Both the position numbers and the translations under genes were made by a program. DNA of 56,108 nucleotides from Eubacteriales Family XIII. Incertae Sedis bacterium (GTDB lineage Bacteria; Bacillota; Clostridia; Peptostreptococcales; Anaerovoracaceae), in NCBI GenBank assembly GCA_031272485.1, contig JAISTV010000023.1, forward strand, positions 1 to 56,108, in the 5' to 3' direction. Each line of letters starts with the position of its first letter. Within the stretch, counting starts at the first letter, position 1. The notes beneath the pieces were generated by a model. It saw nothing but the letters and a program-made list of their open reading frames with translations. It had not been told where the DNA came from and searched no databases. This document shows positions 34,104 through 42,001 of the stretch, piece by piece.

Positions 34104-34834
34104 CTTTGGCTGGGAAGGTGGCTGTGGTTACCGGCGGGTCGCGTGGGATAGGCGCGGCGGTTTGCCGGAAGTTGGCGGAGCAGGGCGCCGGAGTGGCGCT
34201 CGTGTATGCGAGCAATGACGCGGCGGCGGAGGCGGCTCGTGCAGACTGCGAGGCGTCAGGCGTAAAGGCGCTCGCTTATCGCTGCGATGTGGCGGACTTC
34301 GAGGCGAGCGCGGCCACTGTTAAGCAGATACTCGCGGACTTTTCGACCGTGGATATCTTGGTGAATAACGCGGGCATAACGAAAGACGGGCTTGTCATGC
34401 GTATGAAGGAAGCGGAGTGGGACAGCGTGCTCGCCGTAAACCTGAAAGGCACATTCAACATGATCCGGCATCTGAGCCCGGTGTTTGTCAAGGCACGCGG
34501 CGGAAGCATTGTCAACATTTCGTCCATATCCGGGCTTGCGGGAAACGCGGGGCAGGCCAACTACAGCGCTTCGAAGGCGGGCGTGATAGGGCTCACGAAG
34601 GCGGTGGCGCGGGAGCTGGCGGCGCGCGGAGTAAGGTGCAATGCGGTGGCGCCGGGGTTCATAGAGACGGACATGACGGCGGGGCTGGACGCGGCGAGCT
34701 TCTCGCAGGGCGTACCGCTCGGACGGTTGGGCAGCGCGGCGGACGTGGCGGAAGCGGTGGCGTTTCTGGCAGGGCCGGCGGCGGCGTATATTACGGGCGA
34801 GGTGATTCGAGTCGACGGAGGACTCGCGATATAG
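34100..34834 (+). CDS. fabG: 3-oxoacyl-ACP reductase
   Basis: FabG reduces beta-ketoacyl-ACP with NADPH. The 244-residue short-chain dehydrogenase has VVTGGSRGIGAAV, the NNAGITKDGLVMRM block, catalytic Ser in VNISSISGLAGNAGQ, the YSASKAG Tyr-Lys pair and the C-terminal YITGEVIRVDGGLAI. Its start overlaps the fabD stop (ATGA). A REP-like element separates it from fabF. Confidence 0.96.
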   Translation: MTLAGKVAVVTGGSRGIGAAVCRKLAEQGAGVALVYASNDAAAEAARADCEASGVKALAYRCDVADFEASAATVKQILADFSTVDILVNNAGITKDGLVMRMKEAEWDSVLAVNLKGTFNMIRHLSPVFVKARGGSIVNISSISGLAGNAGQANYSASKAGVIGLTKAVARELAARGVRCNAVAPGFIETDMTAGLDAASFSQGVPLGRLGSAADVAEAVAFLAGPAAAYITGEVIRVDGGLAI

Positions 34835-34851
34835 TAGGTCTTTGCGGGCCT

Positions 34852-34880
34852 TGGATTGCCGGAACGAGTCCGGCAATGAC
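34852..34880 (+). repeat. REP-like palindrome (fabG-fabF gap)
   Basis: ATTGCCGGA-ACGAG-TCCGGCAAT, the same core as the copy at 3948 some 31 kb away. Confidence 0.85.
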
Positions 34881-34951
34881 GAAAGCGCCGCTTCAGGGTG
34901 CGACTTGGCTATCTAATATAGATACATGGTGTAGAAAGGAAGGGAAGGAAC

Positions 34952-36184
34952 TTGGACAGGAAAGTTGTGGTTACGGGGCTGGGGGCGGTTACGCCTATCG
35001 GCAATGACATTCCGGCGTTTCGCGAGAACCTGTTTGCGGGGCGGCACGGGATTGCGGGGATAACGCGGTTCGATACCACGGAATACAAGACGAAGTACGC
35101 GGCTGAGGTGAAGGATTTCGACCCGAAGCTTTACATGGAGCACAGTGACACGCGGCGCACGGATCTGTTCGCGCAGTTCGCGCTGGGCGCAGCGGTGCAG
35201 GCCATGGAGGACAGCGGGATTCACGGGACGGTGGCGCCCGAGCGGTTTTCGGTGGTGCTGGGCACGGGGATAGGCGGCATTATCACGCTGTCCGAGGAGA
35301 TAGGCAAGCTCCGCGAGAAGGGGCCGCGGCGCGTTTCGCCCTACCTGATCCCCATGATGATTTCCAACATGGCGGCGGGCAATATAGCCATTCGCTACGA
35401 CCTGCGGGGAAGCGCCATAGCGCCGGTTACGGCGTGCGCCTCGGGCACGAACGCCATAGGCGAGGCGGCGCGCATGATCCGGCACGGATACACGGACGCG
35501 GCGCTGGCCGGCGGCTGTGAGGCCTCCATAGCGGAGGTGGGCGTGGCCGGGTTTATCAACATGCAGGCGCTTTCCACGGCGGAGGACCCGGACGCGGCTT
35601 CCTTGCCGTTCGACAGCCGGCGCGCGGGATTCGTGATAGGCGAGGGCGCGGGCGTTCTGATTCTGGAAGAGAAGGAGCACGCGCTGGCGCGCGGGGCGAA
35701 GATTTACGGCGAGGTGGCGGGCTACGGCTCCACCTGCGACGCGTACCATATCACGGCGCCGCATCCTGAAGGCGTGGGCGCGGTGAGCGCCATGCGGCTT
35801 GCGCTTGCGGACGCGGGCTTTACGCCGGACGAGAAGCTGTACATAAACGCACACGGCACGGGCACGCCGCTTAACGACGCCATGGAGACGGCGGCCATCA
35901 AGGAAGTGCTGGGTGCGGAGAAGGCGGCGGCTACGCCCATCTCCTCCACGAAGTCCATGACGGGGCACATGCTGGGCGCAGCGGGCGCGGTGGAAGCCAT
36001 AGCGTGCCTGCTGGCATTCGCGGAAGGAAAGCTTCCCCCCACGGTGGGACTGACCAGCCCGGACCCGGCGCTGGATTTGGATTACGTTCCCATAGTCTCA
36101 CGCGAAGCGGACATTGACGTCGCGCTGTCCAACTCGCTGGGGTTCGGCGGCCACAACGCGTGCGTGGTGCTGCGGCGCGTGTAG
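34952..36184 (+). CDS. fabF: 3-oxoacyl-ACP synthase II
   Basis: FabF elongates acyl-ACP with malonyl-ACP. The 410-residue ketosynthase begins (M)DRKVVVTGLGAVTPIGNDI and shows the Cys-His-His triad in VTACASGTNAIGEA, INAHGTGTPLND and STKSMTGHMLGAAGAVEA. It starts at TTG 34952 after a purine-rich AAAGGAAGGGAAGGAA; no better in-frame ATG exists. accB, which usually follows, is missing; fabZ begins 13 nt later. Confidence 0.95.
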   Translation: MDRKVVVTGLGAVTPIGNDIPAFRENLFAGRHGIAGITRFDTTEYKTKYAAEVKDFDPKLYMEHSDTRRTDLFAQFALGAAVQAMEDSGIHGTVAPERFSVVLGTGIGGIITLSEEIGKLREKGPRRVSPYLIPMMISNMAAGNIAIRYDLRGSAIAPVTACASGTNAIGEAARMIRHGYTDAALAGGCEASIAEVGVAGFINMQALSTAEDPDAASLPFDSRRAGFVIGEGAGVLILEEKEHALARGAKIYGEVAGYGSTCDAYHITAPHPEGVGAVSAMRLALADAGFTPDEKLYINAHGTGTPLNDAMETAAIKEVLGAEKAAATPISSTKSMTGHMLGAAGAVEAIACLLAFAEGKLPPTVGLTSPDPALDLDYVPIVSREADIDVALSNSLGFGGHNACVVLRRV

Positions 36185-36197
36185 CGAGGCAGGGGAT

Positions 36198-36611
36198 ATG
36201 AACAAGGAAGAGCTGAAAAAGATTTTGCCGCATCGGGAGCCCATGCTCCTGCCGGACGAGGTTCGGCTCGAGGACGGCGTGGCCGTGGGCCAGGTGCTTA
36301 TTCGCGGAGACGAGTGGTTTTTGCAGGGGCATTTTCCGGGCGAGCCGCTGGTGCCGGGGGTCATCCAATGTGAGATTCTGGCGCAGACGTCCTGCGTACT
36401 GTTTGCGGAAGGCGAGGCGGCGGGCAAAATCAGCGTGCTGTCCGGCCTGGACAAGGTGCGGTTCAAGCGGCCGGTTCGGCCGGGGGACCTCTTCCGGACG
36501 CGGGTATGGATTGTGAAGCAGAAGCATCCGTTCTACTGGCTCGCGGGCGAGGCGCACGTGGACGGGGAACTGGCCGTGAAGGCGGAGTTTTCCGTGGCGG
36601 TGCGCGGGTAA
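36198..36611 (+). CDS. fabZ: 3-hydroxyacyl-ACP dehydratase
   Basis: FabZ dehydrates 3-hydroxyacyl-ACP. The 137-residue hot-dog protein starts MNKEELKKILPHREPMLLPDEV and has the active-site block LQGHFPGEPLVPGVIQCEILAQT (His and Glu), then the KVRFKRPVRPGD strand. ATG 36198 follows GGGGA. It lies between fabF and a REP-like element, where accC would be expected downstream. Confidence 0.95.
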   Translation: MNKEELKKILPHREPMLLPDEVRLEDGVAVGQVLIRGDEWFLQGHFPGEPLVPGVIQCEILAQTSCVLFAEGEAAGKISVLSGLDKVRFKRPVRPGDLFRTRVWIVKQKHPFYWLAGEAHVDGELAVKAEFSVAVRG

Positions 36612-36617
36612 CGGTTC

Positions 36618-36647
36618 TGGATTGCCGGGACAAGCCCGGCAATGACG
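36618..36647 (+). repeat. REP-like palindrome (fabZ-accD gap)
   Basis: ATTGCCGGG-ACAAG-CCCGGCAAT, a compensated variant in which both arms carry matching changes. A degenerate extra half (CCCGGGAATGGCGG) follows. Confidence 0.85.
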
Positions 36648-36687
36648 GGTCGGCTGCGGCCCGGGAATGGCGGGGATGGAGAAATAG

Positions 36688-37527
36688 ATGGCTTTTGTGG
36701 CGAAGAACAAACCGAATGATGTGCCGCGGCAGGTGAAGAAGCCGGCGGCGGCTACCGAGACGGAGCGGGTGTGCCCGCGGTGCAAGTCCAAGCTCGACGT
36801 GGGCAAGCTGTGGGAGAACCGCAACGTGTGCTCGTGCGGGTATCACTTCAAACTCAAGGCGCGCGACCGGGTGGCGCTCACGGTGGACGTGGACAGTTTC
36901 GAGCCGCTGTGGGAGGACATAACCTCGGTGGACGTGCTGGAGTTTCCGGGATACGAGAACAAGCTGGAGCTTTCGCGGTATGTGGCCGGGGAAGCGGACG
37001 CGGTGGTGTGCGGGCGCGCCAAGATAAGCGGGCGGCCGTGCATCCTGTTTGCCATGGACCCGTTTTTTATGATGGGCAGCATGGGCGCGGCGGTGGGCGA
37101 GAAGATCACGCGGGCGTTTGAGCTGGCTACGGAAGAGGGCCTGCCGGTGGTGGGGTTCACGGTGTCAGGCGGCGCGCGCATGCAGGAAGGGCTCATCTCG
37201 CTCATGCAGATGGCCAAGACGTCGGCGGCGGTGCAGCGGCACTCGGCCGCGGGGCTGCTGTACCTGACGGTGCTTACGAACCCTACGACGGGCGGCGTGA
37301 CGGCGAGCTTTGCCATGCTGGGTGACGTGATTTTCGCGGAGCCGGGCGCTACGGTGGGATTCGCGGGCGCGCGGGTCATAGAGCAGACGGTGGGTAAGAA
37401 GCTGCCGCAGGGGTTTCAGACGGCGGAGTTTCTGCTGGCGCACGGATTCGCGGATGCCATAGTGCCGCGCGACGAGCAGCGCTGGGCTATAGGGAATATG
37501 TTGAAACTACATGCGGTAAGCGCATAG
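36688..37527 (+). CDS. accD: Acetyl-CoA carboxylase carboxyltransferase beta subunit
   Basis: AccD with AccA transfers CO2 from biotin to acetyl-CoA, making malonyl-CoA. The 279-residue protein has an N-terminal zinc-ribbon region (VCPRCKSKLDVGKLWENRNVCSCGYHF, residues about 28-54) and the crotonase-fold transferase core with GGARMQEGLISLMQMAKTSAA and LTNPTTGGVTASFAMLGDV. The second cysteine pair is C-x-C instead of the usual C-x2-C, which may alter zinc binding. It is flanked on both sides by REP-like elements and followed by accA. Confidence 0.95.
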   Translation: MAFVAKNKPNDVPRQVKKPAAATETERVCPRCKSKLDVGKLWENRNVCSCGYHFKLKARDRVALTVDVDSFEPLWEDITSVDVLEFPGYENKLELSRYVAGEADAVVCGRAKISGRPCILFAMDPFFMMGSMGAAVGEKITRAFELATEEGLPVVGFTVSGGARMQEGLISLMQMAKTSAAVQRHSAAGLLYLTVLTNPTTGGVTASFAMLGDVIFAEPGATVGFAGARVIEQTVGKKLPQGFQTAEFLLAHGFADAIVPRDEQRWAIGNMLKLHAVSA

Positions 37528-37539
37528 GTGATGGTTTCC

Positions 37540-37567
37540 GGATTGCCGGAACAAGTCCGGCAATGAC
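37540..37567 (+). repeat. REP-like palindrome (accD-accA gap)
   Basis: ATTGCCGGA-ACAAG-TCCGGCAAT, followed by GACGGGCGAC. Confidence 0.85.
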
Positions 37568-37611
37568 GGGCGACTTGGCGCAGGGTGATGTATATATGGG
37601 AGAAGGAATAG

Positions 37612-38415
37612 ATGGCTAAGGCTAAGAATAAGAGTACGCCGGCTTATGATCGGGTGCGTGCGGCGCGGGGCGGGAAGCGTCCTACGGGCCTGGATTACGT
37701 GAAGGGCGTGTTCAGCGACTTTTTCGAGCTGCATGGCGACCGCGCGTTTTCGGACGACGCGGCGGTGGCAGGCGGGATCGCCTGGCTTTACGATAAACCT
37801 GTTACTGTGATAGCGCTCGAGAAGGGACATTCGACCAAGGAGCGGAGCAAGAGAAACTTCGGCTCTCCGCATCCGGAGGGTTACCGCAAGGCGCTACGCC
37901 TCATGAAGCAGGCGGAAAAGTTTCACCGGCCGGTGGTGTGCTTCGTGGATACAGCCGGCGCTTACCCCGGCGTGGGTGCAGAGGAGCGCGGGCAGGGCGC
38001 AGCCATTGCCGAGAACCTGCTGGCCTTGTCTGGGCTGCGGACGCCTGTGCTGTCCATCTTCATAGGCGAAGGAGGCAGCGGCGGGGCGCTGGCGCTGTCC
38101 GTGGCGGATGAGGTGTGGATGCTGGAGAACGCGGTGTACTCGGTCATCTCGCCGGAGGGCTGCGCGAGCATCCTTTGGAAGGACGCGAGCAAGGCGCCGG
38201 AGGCCGCGGCGTTCCTCAGACTGCAGGCGCAGGACGCGCTCGAGATGGGCGTGTGCGACCGGATTCTGCCGGAGAAGGGGCTGGGGAGCCGCGCGTTTTA
38301 TCGCGACCTGTCCCGGCTGATTTACGACAAGCTCACGGAGCTTTCCGCGCTGGACGCGGAGGCACTTGTCGGTGCGCGGTATGCGCGCTTTCGCCAGTTT
38401 GGTACCGGCGCATGA
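37612..38415 (+). CDS. accA: Acetyl-CoA carboxylase carboxyltransferase alpha subunit
   Basis: AccA pairs with AccD. The 267-residue protein has FSDFFELHGDRAFSDDAAVAGGIAWL, GSPHPEGYRKALRLMKQAEKF, the oxyanion-hole segment VDTAGAYPGVGAEERGQG, and IGEGGSGGALALSVADEVWMLENAVYSVISPEGCASILWKD. It is shorter than E. coli AccA because the N-terminal helix is reduced, as in other Bacillota. ATG 37612 follows GGAGAAGGAA. It overlaps the next gene by 4 nt. Confidence 0.95.
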   Translation: MAKAKNKSTPAYDRVRAARGGKRPTGLDYVKGVFSDFFELHGDRAFSDDAAVAGGIAWLYDKPVTVIALEKGHSTKERSKRNFGSPHPEGYRKALRLMKQAEKFHRPVVCFVDTAGAYPGVGAEERGQGAAIAENLLALSGLRTPVLSIFIGEGGSGGALALSVADEVWMLENAVYSVISPEGCASILWKDASKAPEAAAFLRLQAQDALEMGVCDRILPEKGLGSRAFYRDLSRLIYDKLTELSALDAEALVGARYARFRQFGTGA

Positions 38416-40058
38416 AGCTCTACCAGAAATACTGCAAGGAAACAGTAGATGCCGCGGGGAGGCTCACGGCTTTTGAACTCGTATACCCGCCGGACTTTAA
38501 CTTTGGCTACGATGTGGTGGACGCCATAGCGGCGGCGCGCCCGGACAAGGTGGCGCTGGTCTGGTGCGACACGAGCGGCGCGGAGAAGGTGCTCACGTTC
38601 GGCGAGGTCAAGGACCTTTCCGACCGTGCGGCGCAGGTGTTTCTCAGTAACGGCATCTCCAAGGGCGACATGGTCATGGTCATGCTCAAGCGGCGCTGGG
38701 AGTACTGGGTCACGGCGGTGGCGCTGGCCAAGATCGGGGCGGTGCTCGCGCCGGTCACCCACAAGCTGACCGAGGAAGACATAGCCTACCGGCTTAGCAC
38801 GGCCCACATGAAGGCGGTGCTCTCGGTAGAGACGGACGATGCGCCGGCGCGGGTGGCGGCGGGCATAGCGCTCTCCGGCGAGACGGGCTGCAAGCTGTTT
38901 ACGCTGGACACCGAGCGGCAAGCGGAAAAACCTGCGGACGCGGTGAACTTTACCAAGGAACTCGCTGCTGCGGCGCCCATTACCGCGCGGCATAAGACGG
39001 CGGCGGAAGAGCCCATGCTGGCCTACTTTACGAGCGGCACCACGGGGCATCCGAAGGGCGTGCTGCATAATCACATCTATCCGCTGGCGCACATCCCCAC
39101 GGCGGCCTACTGGCAGCGCGTGCGCGAGGACGGCCTGCACTTCACGGTGGCAGAGACCGGCTGGGCCAAGTCCTCCTGGGGGAAAATCTACGGGCAGTGG
39201 CTTGCCGGCAGCGCGGTCATGGTCTACGACTTCGACAATTTTGACCCGCGGGGTCTGATGCATGTGATAAACCGATACGGCGTGACCACGTTCTGCGCGC
39301 CGCCCACCATCTACCGCTACATGGTTAAGACGGGCGTTTCCGCCATGCCGAGCCTGGAGCACGCGACCACCGCCGGTGAGGCGCTCAACCCGGAGGTTTC
39401 CGACCGCTTCCGCGAGGCCACGGGACTGGCCATTCACGAGGGCTACGGCCAGACGGAGAGCGTGGCGATACTTGCTAACTTCCGCGGACAGGCCGTCAAG
39501 CCGGGCTCTATGGGCTTGCCAAATCCTGTTTATCAGGTGTCAATACAAAAACTTGACGGCGCGCCGGCGCCTGTGGGCGAGCCGGGCGAAATCGTCATTC
39601 ATCCCAAGGCGGACGGCGGCAGTCCGGACGGGCTTTTCTACGATTACTTCGGGGACCACGCGCTTTACGAGGCCGTTTGGGAAGGCGGCGTGTACCACAC
39701 GGGCGACGTAGCTTACGCGGACGAGGACGGATACTTCTGGTTCCAGGGGCGTGCGGACGACATAATCAAGACGGGCGGCTACCGCGTAGGACCGTTTGAG
39801 ATAGAGAACGTCCTCATGGAGCACCCGGCGGTCATGGAGTGCTCGGTGGTGGGCGTTCCGGACAAGCTGCGCGGCCAGGCCATTAAAGCCGTAGTGGCGC
39901 TCGCGCCGGGCACCGAGCCCACGCCCGCGCTGGCCAAGGAAATAAAGGACTTCACCAACAAGCGCGTAGCGGACTACAAGTGGATCCGCCAGCTCGAATT
40001 CGTAGAAGAAATGCCCAAAACCGTAAGCGGGAAAATAAAAAAGAAAGACCAGCGCTAA
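38412..40058 (+). CDS. Acyl-CoA synthetase (AMP-forming)
   Basis: This 548-residue ANL enzyme resembles medium-chain or acetyl-type acyl-CoA synthetases. It shows LAYFTSGTTGHPKGVLHNH (A3), EGYGQTESVAI (A5), YHTGDVAYADEDGYFWFQGRADDIIKTGGYRVGPFEIE (A7-A8) and the catalytic lysine region MPKTVSGKIKKKD at the C-terminus. ATG 38412 overlaps the accA stop (ATGA), so it is translated with the fatty acid genes. A role in activating exogenous fatty acids or a fatty acid product is inferred; chain length is not readable. Confidence 0.88.
   Translation: MKLYQKYCKETVDAAGRLTAFELVYPPDFNFGYDVVDAIAAARPDKVALVWCDTSGAEKVLTFGEVKDLSDRAAQVFLSNGISKGDMVMVMLKRRWEYWVTAVALAKIGAVLAPVTHKLTEEDIAYRLSTAHMKAVLSVETDDAPARVAAGIALSGETGCKLFTLDTERQAEKPADAVNFTKELAAAAPITARHKTAAEEPMLAYFTSGTTGHPKGVLHNHIYPLAHIPTAAYWQRVREDGLHFTVAETGWAKSSWGKIYGQWLAGSAVMVYDFDNFDPRGLMHVINRYGVTTFCAPPTIYRYMVKTGVSAMPSLEHATTAGEALNPEVSDRFREATGLAIHEGYGQTESVAILANFRGQAVKPGSMGLPNPVYQVSIQKLDGAPAPVGEPGEIVIHPKADGGSPDGLFYDYFGDHALYEAVWEGGVYHTGDVAYADEDGYFWFQGRADDIIKTGGYRVGPFEIENVLMEHPAVMECSVVGVPDKLRGQAIKAVVALAPGTEPTPALAKEIKDFTNKRVADYKWIRQLEFVEEMPKTVSGKIKKKDQR
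39537..39559 (+). repeat. Intragenic 8-7-8 palindrome, acyl-CoA synthetase gene
   Basis: GTGTCAAT-ACAAAAA-CTTGACGG, two arm mismatches, AT-rich core. Confidence 0.5.
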
Positions 40059-40123
40059 GCCACCGGGAAGACCGTCTTTATCTGCTTATCGACAGGCGGG
40101 CGCGAAATGCACCCACCTGTTTA

Positions 40124-40132
40124 TGGTATAAT
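40124..40132 (+). promoter_or_regulatory. Extended -10 of rfbC
   Basis: TGGTATAAT (TGn plus TATAAT 40127-40132), 26 nt before the rfbC ATG. The -35 is weak. Confidence 0.65.
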
Positions 40133-40158
40133 CCCTCTTGTAATAACGGAGGGTACTT

Positions 40159-40725
40159 ATGGGAAAAATCATTGTTACCAAGACGTCGATTGAAGGCGTG
40201 CTGATTGTGGAGCCTACGGTGTTCGGCGACGGTCGCGGCTGGTTCTACGAGGCGTATTCCAAGCGGGACTACGCGGCGGCCGGCATAGACTATGACTTCG
40301 TGCAGGATAACCGCTCCTTCTCGACTGTCAAGGGGACGCTCAGGGGGATTCACTTCCAGAACGGCTCCGCGGCGCAGGCCAAGCTCGTCTGGTGCAGCCA
40401 GGGCGAGGTGCTGGATGTGGCGGTGGACCTTCGCAAGGGCAGCCCCACCTATCTGAAATGGGAGGCGGTTAAGCTTACCGAGGAGAACAAGAAGCAGTTT
40501 ATGATTCCGCGCGGGTTCGGCCACGCGTTCCTCACGCTCACAGACAACGTGGAGTTCTGCTACAAGGCGGACAATTTCTATAACTACGAGGCGGACCGGA
40601 GCATCCGCTATAACGACCCGGACATAGCGGTGGACTGGGGCACGGACCAGCTTATCTTATCGGAGAAAGACCTGGGCGCCCCGCTTCTGCGGGACAGCGA
40701 CTGCTCGTTCATCTATGGCGCTTAA
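40159..40725 (+). CDS. rfbC: dTDP-4-dehydrorhamnose 3,5-epimerase
   Basis: RfbC (RmlC) epimerises dTDP-4-keto-6-deoxyglucose on the way to dTDP-L-rhamnose. The 188-residue cupin protein has FGDGRGWFYEAYSKRDYAAAGI, QDNRSFSTVKGTLRGIHFQ with the catalytic histidine, EVLDVAVDLRKGSPTY and IPRGFGHAFLTLTD. ATG 40159 lies after CGGAGGG. It opens the polysaccharide region and overlaps the flippase gene by 11 nt; rfbD, rfbA and rfbB lie 13 kb downstream. Confidence 0.95.
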   Translation: MGKIIVTKTSIEGVLIVEPTVFGDGRGWFYEAYSKRDYAAAGIDYDFVQDNRSFSTVKGTLRGIHFQNGSAAQAKLVWCSQGEVLDVAVDLRKGSPTYLKWEAVKLTEENKKQFMIPRGFGHAFLTLTDNVEFCYKADNFYNYEADRSIRYNDPDIAVDWGTDQLILSEKDLGAPLLRDSDCSFIYGA

Positions 40726-41944
40726 GCAAGGGGATCTCAAGAAGGACTACGTGTTCAACACGCTGGGCGTGAGCATAAACGCCTTTCTTTCCCTGTTTCT
40801 TTTGATTGTGGTGGCGCGGGTAAACGGCATAACCGATACCGGCGTCTTTTCCTTCTGCTACGCGTACGCGACCGTCTTCTTTACCATAGGCTACTACGGC
40901 GGGCGCATCTACCAGGTTTCCGACACGGGCGGCCAGAACACGAACGCGGCCTACCTGCTGCAGAAGTTCATCACCTGCACCATCATGCTGGCCCTCGCAG
41001 GCGGTTTCGTGCTGATAAACGGCTACGACGCGGGCAAGGCGGCGGTCCTGCTGGTGCTCGTGCTCTTCAAGTACTGCGAGGCGGTAAGCGACGTGCTTTA
41101 CGGTGCCATGCAGCGCAGCGGCAAGCTGTATCTGTCGGGCATCTCGCTGACAATGAAAGGCCTGCTGGCCATAATCGTGTTCCTGGCCATAGACGTCCGG
41201 ACCGGCGATATGGTCAAGGCTTCCCTCGGCATATTTGCGGTCAACCTGCTTGTTATGGCGTGTTACGACCTGCCGAACTTCAAGCGGTACCGCGAGAAGC
41301 AGGCACCCAAACCGCTGCGGGAGGAACTGGCGAACGCTTGGGGGCTCATGGGTAAGACGGTCTATGTCTTCCTGCTTTCGTTCTTCGGGCAGATGCTCGT
41401 AAACATCCCGCGCTATGTGGTGGACATCTACCACGAGGAAATGCAGGGATACTTCGGAATCGTGATTATGCCTGCTTCGGCGGTGGCGCTCTTCGGAATC
41501 TTCGTCCTGCAACCGCAGGTCGTGCCGCTCACGCAGAGGCTCGAGCGCGGCGACAAGGAAGGCTTCCGTCGGGATGTGCGCCGGCTGGTGGGCATTTCGG
41601 TTATCTTCGGGCTGGTGGCCACAGCGGCGGCCTACGCGCTGGGAGCGCCGGTGCTCACGCTCATCTACGACGTGGACATGTCAAGCTATCGGCTTGACAT
41701 AGCCATAATCGTTCTGGGCGGCACGGTAAACGTGGTCGTCATGCTGCTGTCCAACGTCCTGGTAATCATGCGAAAGTTCGCGGTGCAAATGTTCCTGTTC
41801 GGCGGCGCCCTCGCGCTAAACGCGGTTCTGTGCTACGCGCTGGTAATCCCCTACGTAGTCCTGGGCGGCGCCCTCGTCTACCTGATAGTTAACGTCCTGC
41901 AAGGCGCAGGCTACCTCTTCGCCTACCGGTCGATAAGCAGATAA
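40715..41944 (+). CDS. Polysaccharide flippase (Wzx/MATE-like membrane protein)
   Basis: The 409-residue protein has about 12 hydrophobic segments starting MALKQGDLKKDYVFNTLGVSINAFLSLFLLIVVARVNG, the pattern of the polysaccharide biosynthesis/MVF-like exporters that flip lipid-linked sugar units. It overlaps rfbC by 11 nt. The substrate is presumably a rhamnose-containing glycan unit; having both a flippase and an ABC exporter nearby suggests two glycans or an alternative route. Confidence 0.85.
   Translation: MALKQGDLKKDYVFNTLGVSINAFLSLFLLIVVARVNGITDTGVFSFCYAYATVFFTIGYYGGRIYQVSDTGGQNTNAAYLLQKFITCTIMLALAGGFVLINGYDAGKAAVLLVLVLFKYCEAVSDVLYGAMQRSGKLYLSGISLTMKGLLAIIVFLAIDVRTGDMVKASLGIFAVNLLVMACYDLPNFKRYREKQAPKPLREELANAWGLMGKTVYVFLLSFFGQMLVNIPRYVVDIYHEEMQGYFGIVIMPASAVALFGIFVLQPQVVPLTQRLERGDKEGFRRDVRRLVGISVIFGLVATAAAYALGAPVLTLIYDVDMSSYRLDIAIIVLGGTVNVVVMLLSNVLVIMRKFAVQMFLFGGALALNAVLCYALVIPYVVLGGALVYLIVNVLQGAGYLFAYRSISR
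41678..41700 (+). repeat. Intragenic 8-7-8 palindrome, flippase gene (perfect)
   Basis: ATGTCAAG-CTATCGG-CTTGACAT has fully complementary arms; the outer pair is A/T instead of C/G, as expected of a conserved palindrome rather than a conserved codon string. Confidence 0.7.
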
Positions 41945-41951
41945 AGTAAAA

Positions 41952-41978
41952 AACCCGGCGGGCTTTTGCCGCCGGGTT
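41952..41978. terminator. Terminator between the flippase and repeat-protein genes
   Basis: AACCCGGCGG-7-CCGCCGGGTT, a perfect 10-bp stem. The T-tract is on the minus strand, for the leftward gene; the plus side ends TTGCTTGC. Confidence 0.88.
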
Positions 41979-42001
41979 GCTTGCTTACGTTATCGCGCAG
42001 C

